Assembly (NCBI GenBank): GCA_947624465.1
Contig: CANQKJ010000045.1
Coordinates: 1 to 11,150, forward strand
DNA from: an uncultured Oscillospiraceae bacterium
GTDB lineage: Bacteria; Bacillota; Clostridia; Oscillospirales; Oscillospiraceae
Reading direction: 5' to 3'
DNA length: 11,150 bases
This document shows positions 1-5,779 of this stretch, piece after piece (position 1 is the stretch's first letter; each line of letters opens with the position of its first letter). The notes beneath the pieces were generated by a model, which was not told the DNA's origin, did no database searches, and worked only from the letters and a program-made list of their open reading frames with translations. A program made the position numbers and the translations under genes.

Positions 1-337
1 TGTTGCGCCGCGCCAGCACATCCTTGATCGGGATGAGCGTGTAGCAGAGATTGCCGTTGTAGGTGTGGCCGCCCCAGCGGACGGTGGTGTTCTCCGTCTC
101 GACCAGTCCGGTGTCCACCAGGGAGCAGACGTGTTTGCGAATGGTTTTTCGGTCCAGTCCCACCGCCTTGCCGATGTCCCGGTAGCTGGGCCAGCATTTC
201 CCGCTGCGGCTGTTCTTGCGGTAGAGCAGGTAGACGTAGACCAGCAGGTCGCCGGGACTGAGACCGAGATCGAACACCGCGCGGGGGATCGGGAAGATGT
301 TTTGGAACACCTCGCCGGTGAGCCGGGTTTGCTTCAC
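1..337 (-). CDS. Winged helix-turn-helix protein, N-terminal part (cut by window edge)
   Basis: Open reading frame running off the left edge; 112 residues are visible with no stop. The start is a GTG at 337-335, chosen because an AGGAGG sits about 7 nt upstream and an in-frame stop (TGA, 352-350) lies just before it. Residues about 15-40 (FPIPRAVFDLGLSPGDLLVYVYLL) and 50-80 match the pattern of HTH_36-type winged-helix proteins, with a recognition-helix segment DRKTIRKHVCSLVDTGLV (62-79). Proteins of this type are often annotated as replication-initiator-like or regulatory HTH proteins on clostridial mobile elements. It begins 16 bp after the stop of the preceding HTH gene, so the two are surely co-transcribed. 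It resembles that upstream neighbour in layout (GEVF near the start, then the wing-helix block), suggesting tandem duplication. The C-terminal half and any effector domain are outside the window, so its role is unknown. Confidence 0.75.
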   Translation of the reverse strand, partial: MKQTRLTGEVFQNIFPIPRAVFDLGLSPGDLLVYVYLLYRKNSRSGKCWPSYRDIGKAVGLDRKTIRKHVCSLVDTGLVETENTTVRWGGHTYNGNLCYTLIPIKDVLARRN

Positions 338-353
338 GAGTTCGCCTCCTCAC

Positions 354-758
354 TCACAGCGGCAGCGGTTCCCAGTCGTCGTCCCGACGCGCCGAGCGGA
401 CACGTTCACGCCACACTCTCGGTGTGCGCGGCATCCTGATCTGGAGCTGCTCCGCTTCTTCTTTCTGGACTTTATCCGCGATAGGACAGAGGGTGACGAT
501 GAGATCGTCGCCGCATTCCTTAAGCAGAATGAGACCGTCCGTTACCAGAGCGCGGAGATGTTTTTTGACCGTCCGTTTGGTCAGGTGCAGAGACTGACTG
601 ATGACGGAGCAGCTGAGACCGCCACGCTGTTCGCTCAGCCAGCGGACGAGAAAAAGATACACCGCCAGCCTGCCGCGCTTCGGCGGGATACGGAACACCT
701 CGCCGGGCAGAGGGAAGTCTGTTGACGCGGGAGATTGGATGAGCAGGTCGTGATTCAT
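354..758 (-). CDS. Small winged helix-turn-helix protein
   Basis: 134 aa. The ATG at 758 is chosen over a longer reading because it overlaps the stop of the upstream gene as ATGA and has GGGAGG 6 nt upstream, which indicates translational coupling. Residues 18-40 (LPGEVFRIP...LAVYLFLVRW) and the HTH segment about 49-79 (LSCSVISQSLHL, then TKRTVKKHLRALVTDGLI) show a winged-HTH fold of the kind that binds DNA. The tail (95-134) is charged, basic and proline-containing (KVQKEEAEQ, RMPRTPRVWRERVRSARRDDD) with no recognised domain. The HTH block aligns by eye with the next gene downstream (TVKKH..ALVTDGL against TIRKH..SLVDTGL), so the pair look like paralogues. It is the middle gene of a three-gene leftward operon. 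It could be a repressor or a replication/partition accessory protein of an integrated element; the target is not known. Confidence 0.75.
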   Translation of the reverse strand: MNHDLLIQSPASTDFPLPGEVFRIPPKRGRLAVYLFLVRWLSEQRGGLSCSVISQSLHLTKRTVKKHLRALVTDGLILLKECGDDLIVTLCPIADKVQKEEAEQLQIRMPRTPRVWRERVRSARRDDDWEPLPL

Positions 759-964
759 TCCGCGCCTCCCGTGTGCTGCTCTACCCAACGGATGAACTCA
801 TCCTTGGGTACCACGATGCGGTTGCCGATCCGCAGAGACGGGAAATCCTTTTCGCGGAGCAACTCGTAGCCGCTGGACGGCGACACACCCAGCACCTTTG
901 CCACCGTTTGCGCGTTGAGGAACAGCGGAAGTTCGTCGTAGGTCTTGTAGATCGATTCTTTCAT
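755..964 (-). CDS. Excisionase-like helix-turn-helix DNA-binding protein
   Basis: 69 aa. The ATG at 964 is preferred to the ATG at 979: GGAGG lies 8 nt before 964 and is itself formed from the bases of the earlier ATG. The protein has the short MerR-like HTH_17 layout: LFLNAQTVAKVLGVSPSSGYELLREKDFPSLRIGNRIVVPKDEFIRWVEQ, i.e. an HTH at about 14-38, a wing with the typical RIGNR (45-49) and a final KDEFIRWVEQ helix. Small proteins of this type act as excisionases (DNA-bending recombination directionality factors) or as small regulators on conjugative elements and prophages. No integrase is visible beside it, so the excisionase role is unproven. It is the first gene of the leftward operon and its TGA overlaps the next ATG. 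It is the natural candidate to bind the dyads in its own promoter region (1017-1053). Confidence 0.8.
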   Translation of the reverse strand: MKESIYKTYDELPLFLNAQTVAKVLGVSPSSGYELLREKDFPSLRIGNRIVVPKDEFIRWVEQHTGGAE

Positions 965-1016
965 AGTTTTTTCCTCCATTATTTTTTGGAATCGTTTTTG
1001 AGATACTGCTATCCCC

Positions 1017-1053
1017 AGATTAGATAATCTTCAAATAATAAAATTATCTATCT
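1017..1053. promoter_or_regulatory. Candidate operator dyads in divergent control region
   Basis: AGATTAGATAATCT (1017-1030) is a perfect 6-bp dyad around a 2-bp centre. A second copy of its core lies inverted at 1043-1053 (ATTATCTATCT). Together TAGATAAT (1021-1028) and ATTATCTA (1043-1050) form a larger inverted repeat around the -10 of the leftward promoter. A third copy lies at 1126-1138. Repetition of the same heptamer in one short spacer suggests a binding site for one of the adjacent HTH proteins; this is inference. Confidence 0.5.
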
Positions 1054-1063
1054 CAGATGGTAA
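1035..1063 (-). promoter_or_regulatory. Promoter of the leftward HTH operon
   Basis: Read on the minus strand: -35 TTACCA (1063-1058), 17-bp spacer, -10 TATTAT (1040-1035). The start would fall near 1028, about 65 nt before the ATG at 964. The ATTATCT repeats at 1022-1028 and 1043-1049 flank the -10 box, an arrangement suited to repression. Confidence 0.55.
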
Positions 1064-1071
1064 CAGCCCTC

Positions 1072-1100
1072 TTGCATTCTGTCAATAGAAAATGTATAAT
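1072..1100 (+). promoter_or_regulatory. Sigma-70 type promoter of the zinc-ribbon gene
   Basis: -35 TTGCAT (1072-1077), 17-bp spacer, consensus -10 TATAAT (1095-1100), with an extended TG just before the -10. Transcription should start near 1107, giving a leader of about 47 nt that contains the dyad at 1126-1138 and the ribosome-binding site GGAGGG (1140-1145). Confidence 0.75.
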
Positions 1101-1125
1101 AAATCAGCATACACGATTGCGGGAG

Positions 1126-1138
1126 ATAGATTATCTAT
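1126..1138. promoter_or_regulatory. Candidate operator in leader of zinc-ribbon gene
   Basis: ATAGATTATCTAT is a perfect 6-bp dyad with one central base. It sits about +20 to +32 of the rightward transcript, directly before the ribosome-binding site at 1140-1145, and shares ATTATCT with the two copies at 1017-1053. It could block the rightward promoter as DNA, or act in the RNA leader. Confidence 0.45.
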
Positions 1139-1153
1139 TGGAGGGACGGTTAT

Positions 1154-2227
1154 ATGGGGGTTTTGGGAAAAGACCTTTTTGACATTGGACGACCGATCGA
1201 TCACGTGAAGGTGCGGTTTGGCGATCAGCAGTACTGGATCGAGCATTGCGAACTGCCGCAGACCTATGGGGCCATACTGACGGAACTGCTCAACTACGAT
1301 GCCAGCGAGTACTGTCAGGCTATAGACCGTTTGCTGCTGGAGAAAGGGAAGCGGGACAGCCATGAGACTCTGACTGCGTTTGAAGAGGTCATACGCAAGT
1401 TTGCTCACCTGCCGTATTATCGTTTGTATGTAGAGGACTACGATACGCTGGAGCCCGGGATCATTGGTCACCTGTTCAATGACGCAAACGCACTAACGCT
1501 GGCAGACAAGATCATTGCAGATGACGGACACATTTTGAACAGGTATGTGTGGGCCCGTGACGACATCCTGTTTATCCAGCGCCGGTATACCTGGTTTCTG
1601 GATGAGTTGGCAAAGGGACAGACACCGGAAAAGAAAAAGGGCCAGAGAAAGCATTCTCTGGCCGAGCAGATAGTGGAGCGGACGCTGGAACCTTACGTCA
1701 GTGGTCGGAGCTTGGGCGAGGATCGAGCGGTGGATGCGCCGCGGGTCAACGTGCAGTACATGATCTACGAACCGACGAACGGTAAGCCGGAGGCAGTGGA
1801 ACAGGTGTATTTTGACCGGCTGGTGGATTTTGTCTATGTGGAATTTATGAAGGGGATACAGAAAGGGTTTATTCCCAAGCGGTGTGGCAACTGTGGCAAA
1901 TGGTTTTTGCAGGAACCGGGAGCGACGTATGCCTATTGTGACAGGATCGCTCCAGGAGAGTCAGAGAAGACCTGCCGGGACGTAGGCGCCGCTGTCAGCT
2001 TTCAGGCTAAGGTACGCAACAACGATATCTGGAAGCTCCACCAACGGGCCTACAAAAAATACCACGCCAGGGTCCGGAAGGGAACAATGACCAAGGGGGA
2101 GTTTGAGATTTGGGCCCGGGGAGCGGAGGAACTGCGGGATCGGGCGTTGGAGAAATATGAGGGTGCGGAAGCGAGTGAGCGGGCGGCGATCATAGAGGAA
2201 CTTCGGCGGGAGTTGAACGCCCGGTGA
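1154..2227 (+). CDS. DUF6076-like protein with C-terminal zinc ribbon
   Basis: 357 aa. ATG at 1154 with GGAGGG 8 nt upstream and a good promoter before it. Residues 1-235 form a mostly helical, charged region without a motif I can name. Residues 240-290 hold a probable zinc site, C244-x2-C247-x14-C262-x11-C274 (KRCGNCGKWF, then YCDR and TCRDVG), followed by a basic helical tail (QRAYKKYHARVRKGTMTKGEFEIW). The CxxCGKWF...YC...CR layout is like that of DUF6076 proteins and of CGNR-type zinc fingers, both found as uncharacterised or putatively DNA-binding proteins; I assign this from memory of the pattern, not from a search. No membrane segment or signal peptide. It stands alone, transcribed divergently from the HTH operon across a shared operator region, so regulation by those HTH proteins is likely. 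Function unknown; a nucleic-acid-binding regulator is the most economical guess. Confidence 0.65.
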   Translation: MGVLGKDLFDIGRPIDHVKVRFGDQQYWIEHCELPQTYGAILTELLNYDASEYCQAIDRLLLEKGKRDSHETLTAFEEVIRKFAHLPYYRLYVEDYDTLEPGIIGHLFNDANALTLADKIIADDGHILNRYVWARDDILFIQRRYTWFLDELAKGQTPEKKKGQRKHSLAEQIVERTLEPYVSGRSLGEDRAVDAPRVNVQYMIYEPTNGKPEAVEQVYFDRLVDFVYVEFMKGIQKGFIPKRCGNCGKWFLQEPGATYAYCDRIAPGESEKTCRDVGAAVSFQAKVRNNDIWKLHQRAYKKYHARVRKGTMTKGEFEIWARGAEELRDRALEKYEGAEASERAAIIEELRRELNAR

Positions 2228-2353
2228 CGCTTTCCTTTGGAGGCAACGGCTCAAATGGGATTGCAATTTTCTCCCTTTCCGCTTACAACTTGTTTTACCC
2301 GCGTATTCCGAAAACAAATGTAATGACACCGTTTTTCGTAATAATTGAGAAAA

Positions 2354-2394
2354 AAAGAACTCCTCACTTCCACATCGGAGGCAAGGAGTTCTTT
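2354..2394 (+). terminator. Hairpin terminator after the zinc-ribbon gene
   Basis: Perfect 11-bp arms AAAGAACTCCT (2354-2364) and AGGAGTTCTTT (2384-2394), with an inner 5-bp stem CTTCC/GGAGG. The following bases are T-rich but interrupted. It lies 127 bp after the stop of the zinc-ribbon gene. The inner sequence CTCACTTCCAC recurs in the hairpin at 10864-10905. Confidence 0.65.
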
Positions 2395-2465
2395 ACTTGT
2401 CTTTCTAAACTTTTTTCAGTTCATAAAGCTATTCTTTCATATCTATCATATAATCTCAGCCTTCA

Positions 2466-2485
2466 AATATCCGAGTTCGGATATT
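2466..2485. repeat. 20-bp perfect palindrome, possible operator
   Basis: AATATCCGA - GT - TCGGATATT: 9-bp arms around 2 bases, in AT-rich non-coding DNA. No gene starts nearby on either strand, so its role is unclear. It is not followed by a T-run, so it does not look like a terminator. Confidence 0.5.
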
Positions 2486-2547
2486 GTATTGTAGTCTGAA
2501 TTTGGATGTTTGTCGAGAGGCGGCAACCCATTATAATGCGTATCCGA

Positions 2548-2587
2548 AAATGGCGGAAGCCGGGCTTGCGCCCGGCCTCCGCCATTT
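2548..2587 (-). terminator. Intrinsic terminator of the GH3 gene
   Basis: Arms at 2548-2565 and 2570-2587 (AAATGGCGG..GCCGGGC against GCCCGGC..CCGCCATTT) pair over 18 positions with a single mismatch (2558/2577) and a 4-base loop. Reading leftward it lies 65 bp beyond the GH3 stop and ends in a short T-run. It could also stop rightward transcripts. Confidence 0.8.
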
Positions 2588-2651
2588 GGAAAAGTAGGAG
2601 CTAAGAATCGTCAAATGACGTTCTTGTCAAAATGGGATGGGGCTCTGCGTG

Positions 2652-5651
2652 TCACTTCTGCTGCGGAGCTTCCTTGACCTGCTGAACTTTGGGCTTCTTC
2701 GTCCAGCGGCGGACGTTGAAGAAGGTCAGCAGCGCGATCACCAGTACGCTCACCACGGTCATACCGATCCGCAGCATGATGTCCGTGGGGATACCGGTCA
2801 GCTTGGACCCCGGCATAGCGCCGTTCATGATCTTGGAGTTGGCCACCGTGTAGAGGATGTGGTGGGCCGCCTGACGGGTATAGTGATAGACAACGGGGTC
2901 GGAGGTATCCAGATCATAGCTGGCGGCATAGTTCAGTTTCCCATCGGCCCCGGCCTTGATCATCTGCACAGGGTCCATGTGGGTGGGGGTATCGGCGTCG
3001 GTGATGATAAAGCCGTTGAAGCCCCACTCATTCCGCAGGATGCCGGTGATAAGACCATAGTGACCGCCCGTCCAGGTGTAGCCCAGACGGTTGAAGCTGG
3101 TCATCAGAGCCTGGCAGGCGCGGACCTCAGTGCTGGCGATCTGCCCGTCCTTCACATAGTTCATGGTAACGGTGCCGCACTTCATGCACATCTCAAAGGG
3201 CCGCAGATAGATCTGCCGGATGCTCTGCTCGTTGGCGAAGGTGGCCGCGCCCCACTCGCCCTCTGTGTCGCCCCGGTGGTTTTCCTGGTCATTCAGGGCA
3301 AAGTGCTTGATAAAGGTGTACATACCCTTTTCCGCCGCGGCCTTCATGCTGGCGGCTGCCACATTGCCGGACATGAAGGGGTCCTCAGAATAGTACTCGT
3401 TGTTCCGCCCGGAGAACGGAGTGCGGTGGATGTTCATGGCCGGGCAGTACCAGCCGGTGACGCCGCCCAGGAGGGCGTCGTTGCCGACGAAGTTGCCGAA
3501 CCGCTCCGCCAGCTCCACGTTCCAGGTCTGGGCCAGCACCTCCGCGCCGTTGAAGGTCAGGCCGCCCACGCTGCCGAATACCAGGCCGGTGGCAGAGTCG
3601 GCGTCAAGAACATAGGGCTTCTGGACGCTCTTGAGGGCGGGTGTGCCGTAGCCGGAGTAGTTGACCAGGGTCTTCAGATCCTGCTCGGTCAGCTCGTCCA
3701 GCAGATCATCCCACTTGGGGTCATTGTAGTCCAGCCCCCGCAGATCAATGAGGGCCAGGCCGTTCTTCGCGCCGTAGACAGGGGTATCCGTGATCTCGCT
3801 GTCCGGCGTGGGGTTCAGGGAGTCGGTGCTGTCCAGCTTGGCGATCTCCTCCGCCGTAGCGGTCTTCACATAGACATAGCTTCCGCCGTCCTCACCGTTG
3901 ATCTCGTTGCCCCAGGTGGAGGGGAAAGAGGACACCTCGCCGTCGTGCCGGGGGAAGGTGCCCACCCAGTCGGCGCGGGTCAGATAGGCGGTGTCACCGG
4001 CCTCGTTGTCAAAGAGATTGCCGATGGCCGCGCCGGACCAGCTGTCCTTGGAGTAGGTGTCGGCGTCAAAGGCGGACACGGTGTAGGTGTGGGTGAAAGC
4101 AGCGTCGCCCTCCACCGCAGCGCCCTTGGCGGCCAGGATGTTGTTGACGGCCTTGTGCGCGTCGGAGGCGGCGGTGATGTAGTAGTCTCCGGCGTCCAGA
4201 ATGTAAGTGCCGGCGCCCTTGGCGTCGTATGCCTTCAGCTGCTCCTTGGTGAAGGAGGCCGTCACGGTCTCACTCTCACCGGGGGCCAGCAATCCGGTCT
4301 TGGCGTAGGCGGCCAGCTCCACGGCGGACTTCTCCACACCGTTGGCCTTGTCATACTCGGTGTAGGGGCTCTGGAGGTAGAACTCCACCACGTCCTTGCC
4401 AGCCACATCGCCGGTGTTCTTCACGGTGACGCTCACCTCAAAGCCGTCGCCGGTGTCCTTGACAGCGAAGCCGGACCACTCAAAGGTGGTATAGCTGAGG
4501 CCATAGCCGAAGGGGTACTGCACCGTGGCGTCGTAATCATAATCCCCGGCGTTGCCCTGGCCCAGCACCGCGTCCTCGTAGCGGGTCTCATAGTAGCGGT
4601 AGCCCACATAGATGCCCTCGGCATAGGTGAGGTAGCTGTAGCGGGTCAGATTGCCCGCCTCGTCCACATACTGATAGTCGCCGTAGTTCTGAGCGGCGGG
4701 AGAGGAAAATGCGTCATAGGCGATGGTATCCACCAGATGGCCGGAGGGGTTGATGTTTCCGGCCAGGATGTCGGCCAGCGCGTTGAGCCCATAAGTACCC
4801 GAAAGACCCAGCTGGATTACGCCGGTGATGTGGGGATACTCCTTTGCCCAGCCAAGCTCCATGACAGCGGGGCTGTTGATGAGCAGGATCACGTTGTCAA
4901 AGTGGTCGTTGAGGTAGCTGAGGATCTCCAATTCCACGGAGTCGGGCTCCAGGTAGTTTTTGGACTGATCCTCCGGGATGTCGGTGTGACGGACCATGCT
5001 CCGGGGCATATCGCGTCCCTCGCCCACCACGCGGCTCCAGACGAACATGGCCGTGGTGCCGGAGAAGCTGTCCTCCATGCCGTTCTCCGCGGTGATGACG
5101 GACAGGGGGCACTCGTTGATGCTGAAGTCCTCATCCCGGCCATAGGCGATGGAGCCGGGGCCCCGGTGGTAGTCCTTGCACTTGTCGGAAGTATAGAAAT
5201 CCCACAGCTTTTCGTTGACGCCAAAGCCGCGGCTTTCCAGCGCGGAGCGGAGGGTGAGCCCGCCGCCGGTATAGCCGCCAACCAGCATATCGACGCTGGA
5301 ATGGCTGAACAGGCTCAGCTTTGTACCGGCCGCCAGGGGCAGTACGCCATCGTTTTGCAGCAACACGGCGCCCTCGCCCACGATCTTCTCGTTCAGAGCC
5401 TGGCCGGCGGCCTTGATTTCATCCTTGGAGAAGTCCGGCTTGTTGTATTGCAGGTCAAGGGACGTGGCGGGCGTCTTCCAGCCCTGCTTGTAGGCCATGA
5501 TCTCATTGAGCATCCTGCCGTAGGTGGGCAGCGTGGTGTTGCCGGCCACGAGGACCAGGACGAACAGGATGATTACGACAGACGACAGCACTGTCTTGAC
5601 GATCTTGCCCGCTTTTCCGGGTGCCTTCTTTTGTTTCGGTTCTTTGCTCAT
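2652..5651 (-). CDS. Membrane-anchored GH3 glycosidase with permuted domain order
   Basis: 999 aa. Start ATG at 5651, with GGGAGG 9 nt upstream and AAGGAG closer in. Glycoside hydrolase family 3, probably a beta-glucosidase or other beta-glycosidase acting outside the cell. Domain order: basic N-tail and a membrane helix (about 17-36); GH3 C-domain alpha/beta sandwich (about 80-385, including EGAVLLQNDGVLPL at 93-106 and the sugar-enzyme signature YPFGYGLSYTTF at 379-390); fibronectin III-like domain (about 395-500); then the GH3 (beta/alpha)8 catalytic domain (about 625-945) with GWYCPAMNIHRTPFSGRNNE (733-752), the KH pair K782-H783, and the probable nucleophile Asp885 in GFIITDAD. A second membrane helix (about 955-979) precedes a basic tail. 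The sandwich-before-barrel order is known in Ruminococcus albus and Butyrivibrio GH3 enzymes. With a basic flank at each end, both termini should be inside and the enzyme outside. The residue after the nucleophile is Ala rather than the usual Trp/Tyr. The gene stands alone between terminators; substrate unknown. Confidence 0.9.
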   Translation of the reverse strand: MSKEPKQKKAPGKAGKIVKTVLSSVVIILFVLVLVAGNTTLPTYGRMLNEIMAYKQGWKTPATSLDLQYNKPDFSKDEIKAAGQALNEKIVGEGAVLLQNDGVLPLAAGTKLSLFSHSSVDMLVGGYTGGGLTLRSALESRGFGVNEKLWDFYTSDKCKDYHRGPGSIAYGRDEDFSINECPLSVITAENGMEDSFSGTTAMFVWSRVVGEGRDMPRSMVRHTDIPEDQSKNYLEPDSVELEILSYLNDHFDNVILLINSPAVMELGWAKEYPHITGVIQLGLSGTYGLNALADILAGNINPSGHLVDTIAYDAFSSPAAQNYGDYQYVDEAGNLTRYSYLTYAEGIYVGYRYYETRYEDAVLGQGNAGDYDYDATVQYPFGYGLSYTTFEWSGFAVKDTGDGFEVSVTVKNTGDVAGKDVVEFYLQSPYTEYDKANGVEKSAVELAAYAKTGLLAPGESETVTASFTKEQLKAYDAKGAGTYILDAGDYYITAASDAHKAVNNILAAKGAAVEGDAAFTHTYTVSAFDADTYSKDSWSGAAIGNLFDNEAGDTAYLTRADWVGTFPRHDGEVSSFPSTWGNEINGEDGGSYVYVKTATAEEIAKLDSTDSLNPTPDSEITDTPVYGAKNGLALIDLRGLDYNDPKWDDLLDELTEQDLKTLVNYSGYGTPALKSVQKPYVLDADSATGLVFGSVGGLTFNGAEVLAQTWNVELAERFGNFVGNDALLGGVTGWYCPAMNIHRTPFSGRNNEYYSEDPFMSGNVAAASMKAAAEKGMYTFIKHFALNDQENHRGDTEGEWGAATFANEQSIRQIYLRPFEMCMKCGTVTMNYVKDGQIASTEVRACQALMTSFNRLGYTWTGGHYGLITGILRNEWGFNGFIITDADTPTHMDPVQMIKAGADGKLNYAASYDLDTSDPVVYHYTRQAAHHILYTVANSKIMNGAMPGSKLTGIPTDIMLRIGMTVVSVLVIALLTFFNVRRWTKKPKVQQVKEAPQQK

Positions 5652-5668
5652 GTCTCCTTACCTCCCAA

Positions 5669-5696
5669 ATATTATTTCGGTCTTGTGCTGAGGTAA
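5669..5696 (-). promoter_or_regulatory. Weak candidate promoter for the GH3 gene
   Basis: On the minus strand: TTACCT (5696-5691), 16-bp spacer, TAATAT (5674-5669). The predicted start falls inside the GGGAGG at 5666-5661, leaving a leader of only about 10 nt, so the true promoter may differ. A promoter is needed here because a strong terminator lies directly upstream. Confidence 0.3.
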
Positions 5697-5724
5697 GAAT
5701 AACACCTGATATGAGGATGGGCGC

Positions 5725-5772
5725 AAAAATGGCGCAGGCTGTCGCTTTTGCGGCGTAACCTGCGCCATTTTT
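5725..5772 (-). terminator. Intrinsic terminator of the two-component operon
   Basis: Perfect 14-bp arms AAAAATGGCGCAGG (5725-5738) and CCTGCGCCATTTTT (5759-5772) around 20 bases. On the minus strand it begins 8 bases after the kinase stop and ends in TTTTT. It separates the kinase operon from the GH3 gene. Confidence 0.85.
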
Positions 5773-5779
5773 GTATGAT

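Larger units (their letters stand above)
2228..2651. other. Gene-free spacer with hairpins and palindrome
   Basis: 424 bases with no convincing gene. A reading frame at 2224-2499 on the plus strand crosses the hairpin at 2354-2394, lacks a ribosome-binding site and looks non-coding. The segment 2395-2545 is AT-rich. Contents are the terminator hairpins at 2354-2394 and 2548-2587, the 20-bp palindrome at 2466-2485, and a promoter-like pair TTGTCG (2510-2515)/TATAAT (2532-2537) aimed into the second hairpin. Confidence 0.7.

Noticed and set aside
1021..1050. Recombination attachment site for the excisionase-like gene
   Set aside because: The dyads sit on promoter elements and no integrase or direct-repeat partner is visible, so operators explain them better.
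2224..2499. A 91-aa plus-strand frame after the zinc-ribbon gene
   Set aside because: It runs through the terminator hairpin at 2354-2394, has no ribosome-binding site and no recognisable sequence.
2637..5696. A 1019-aa open frame on the plus strand covering the whole GH3 gene
   Set aside because: It is antisense to a gene with clear GH3 motifs. Its protein is rich in G, V, H and Q with no motif, and long antisense frames are expected opposite GC-rich codon-biased genes. No ribosome-binding site was found.
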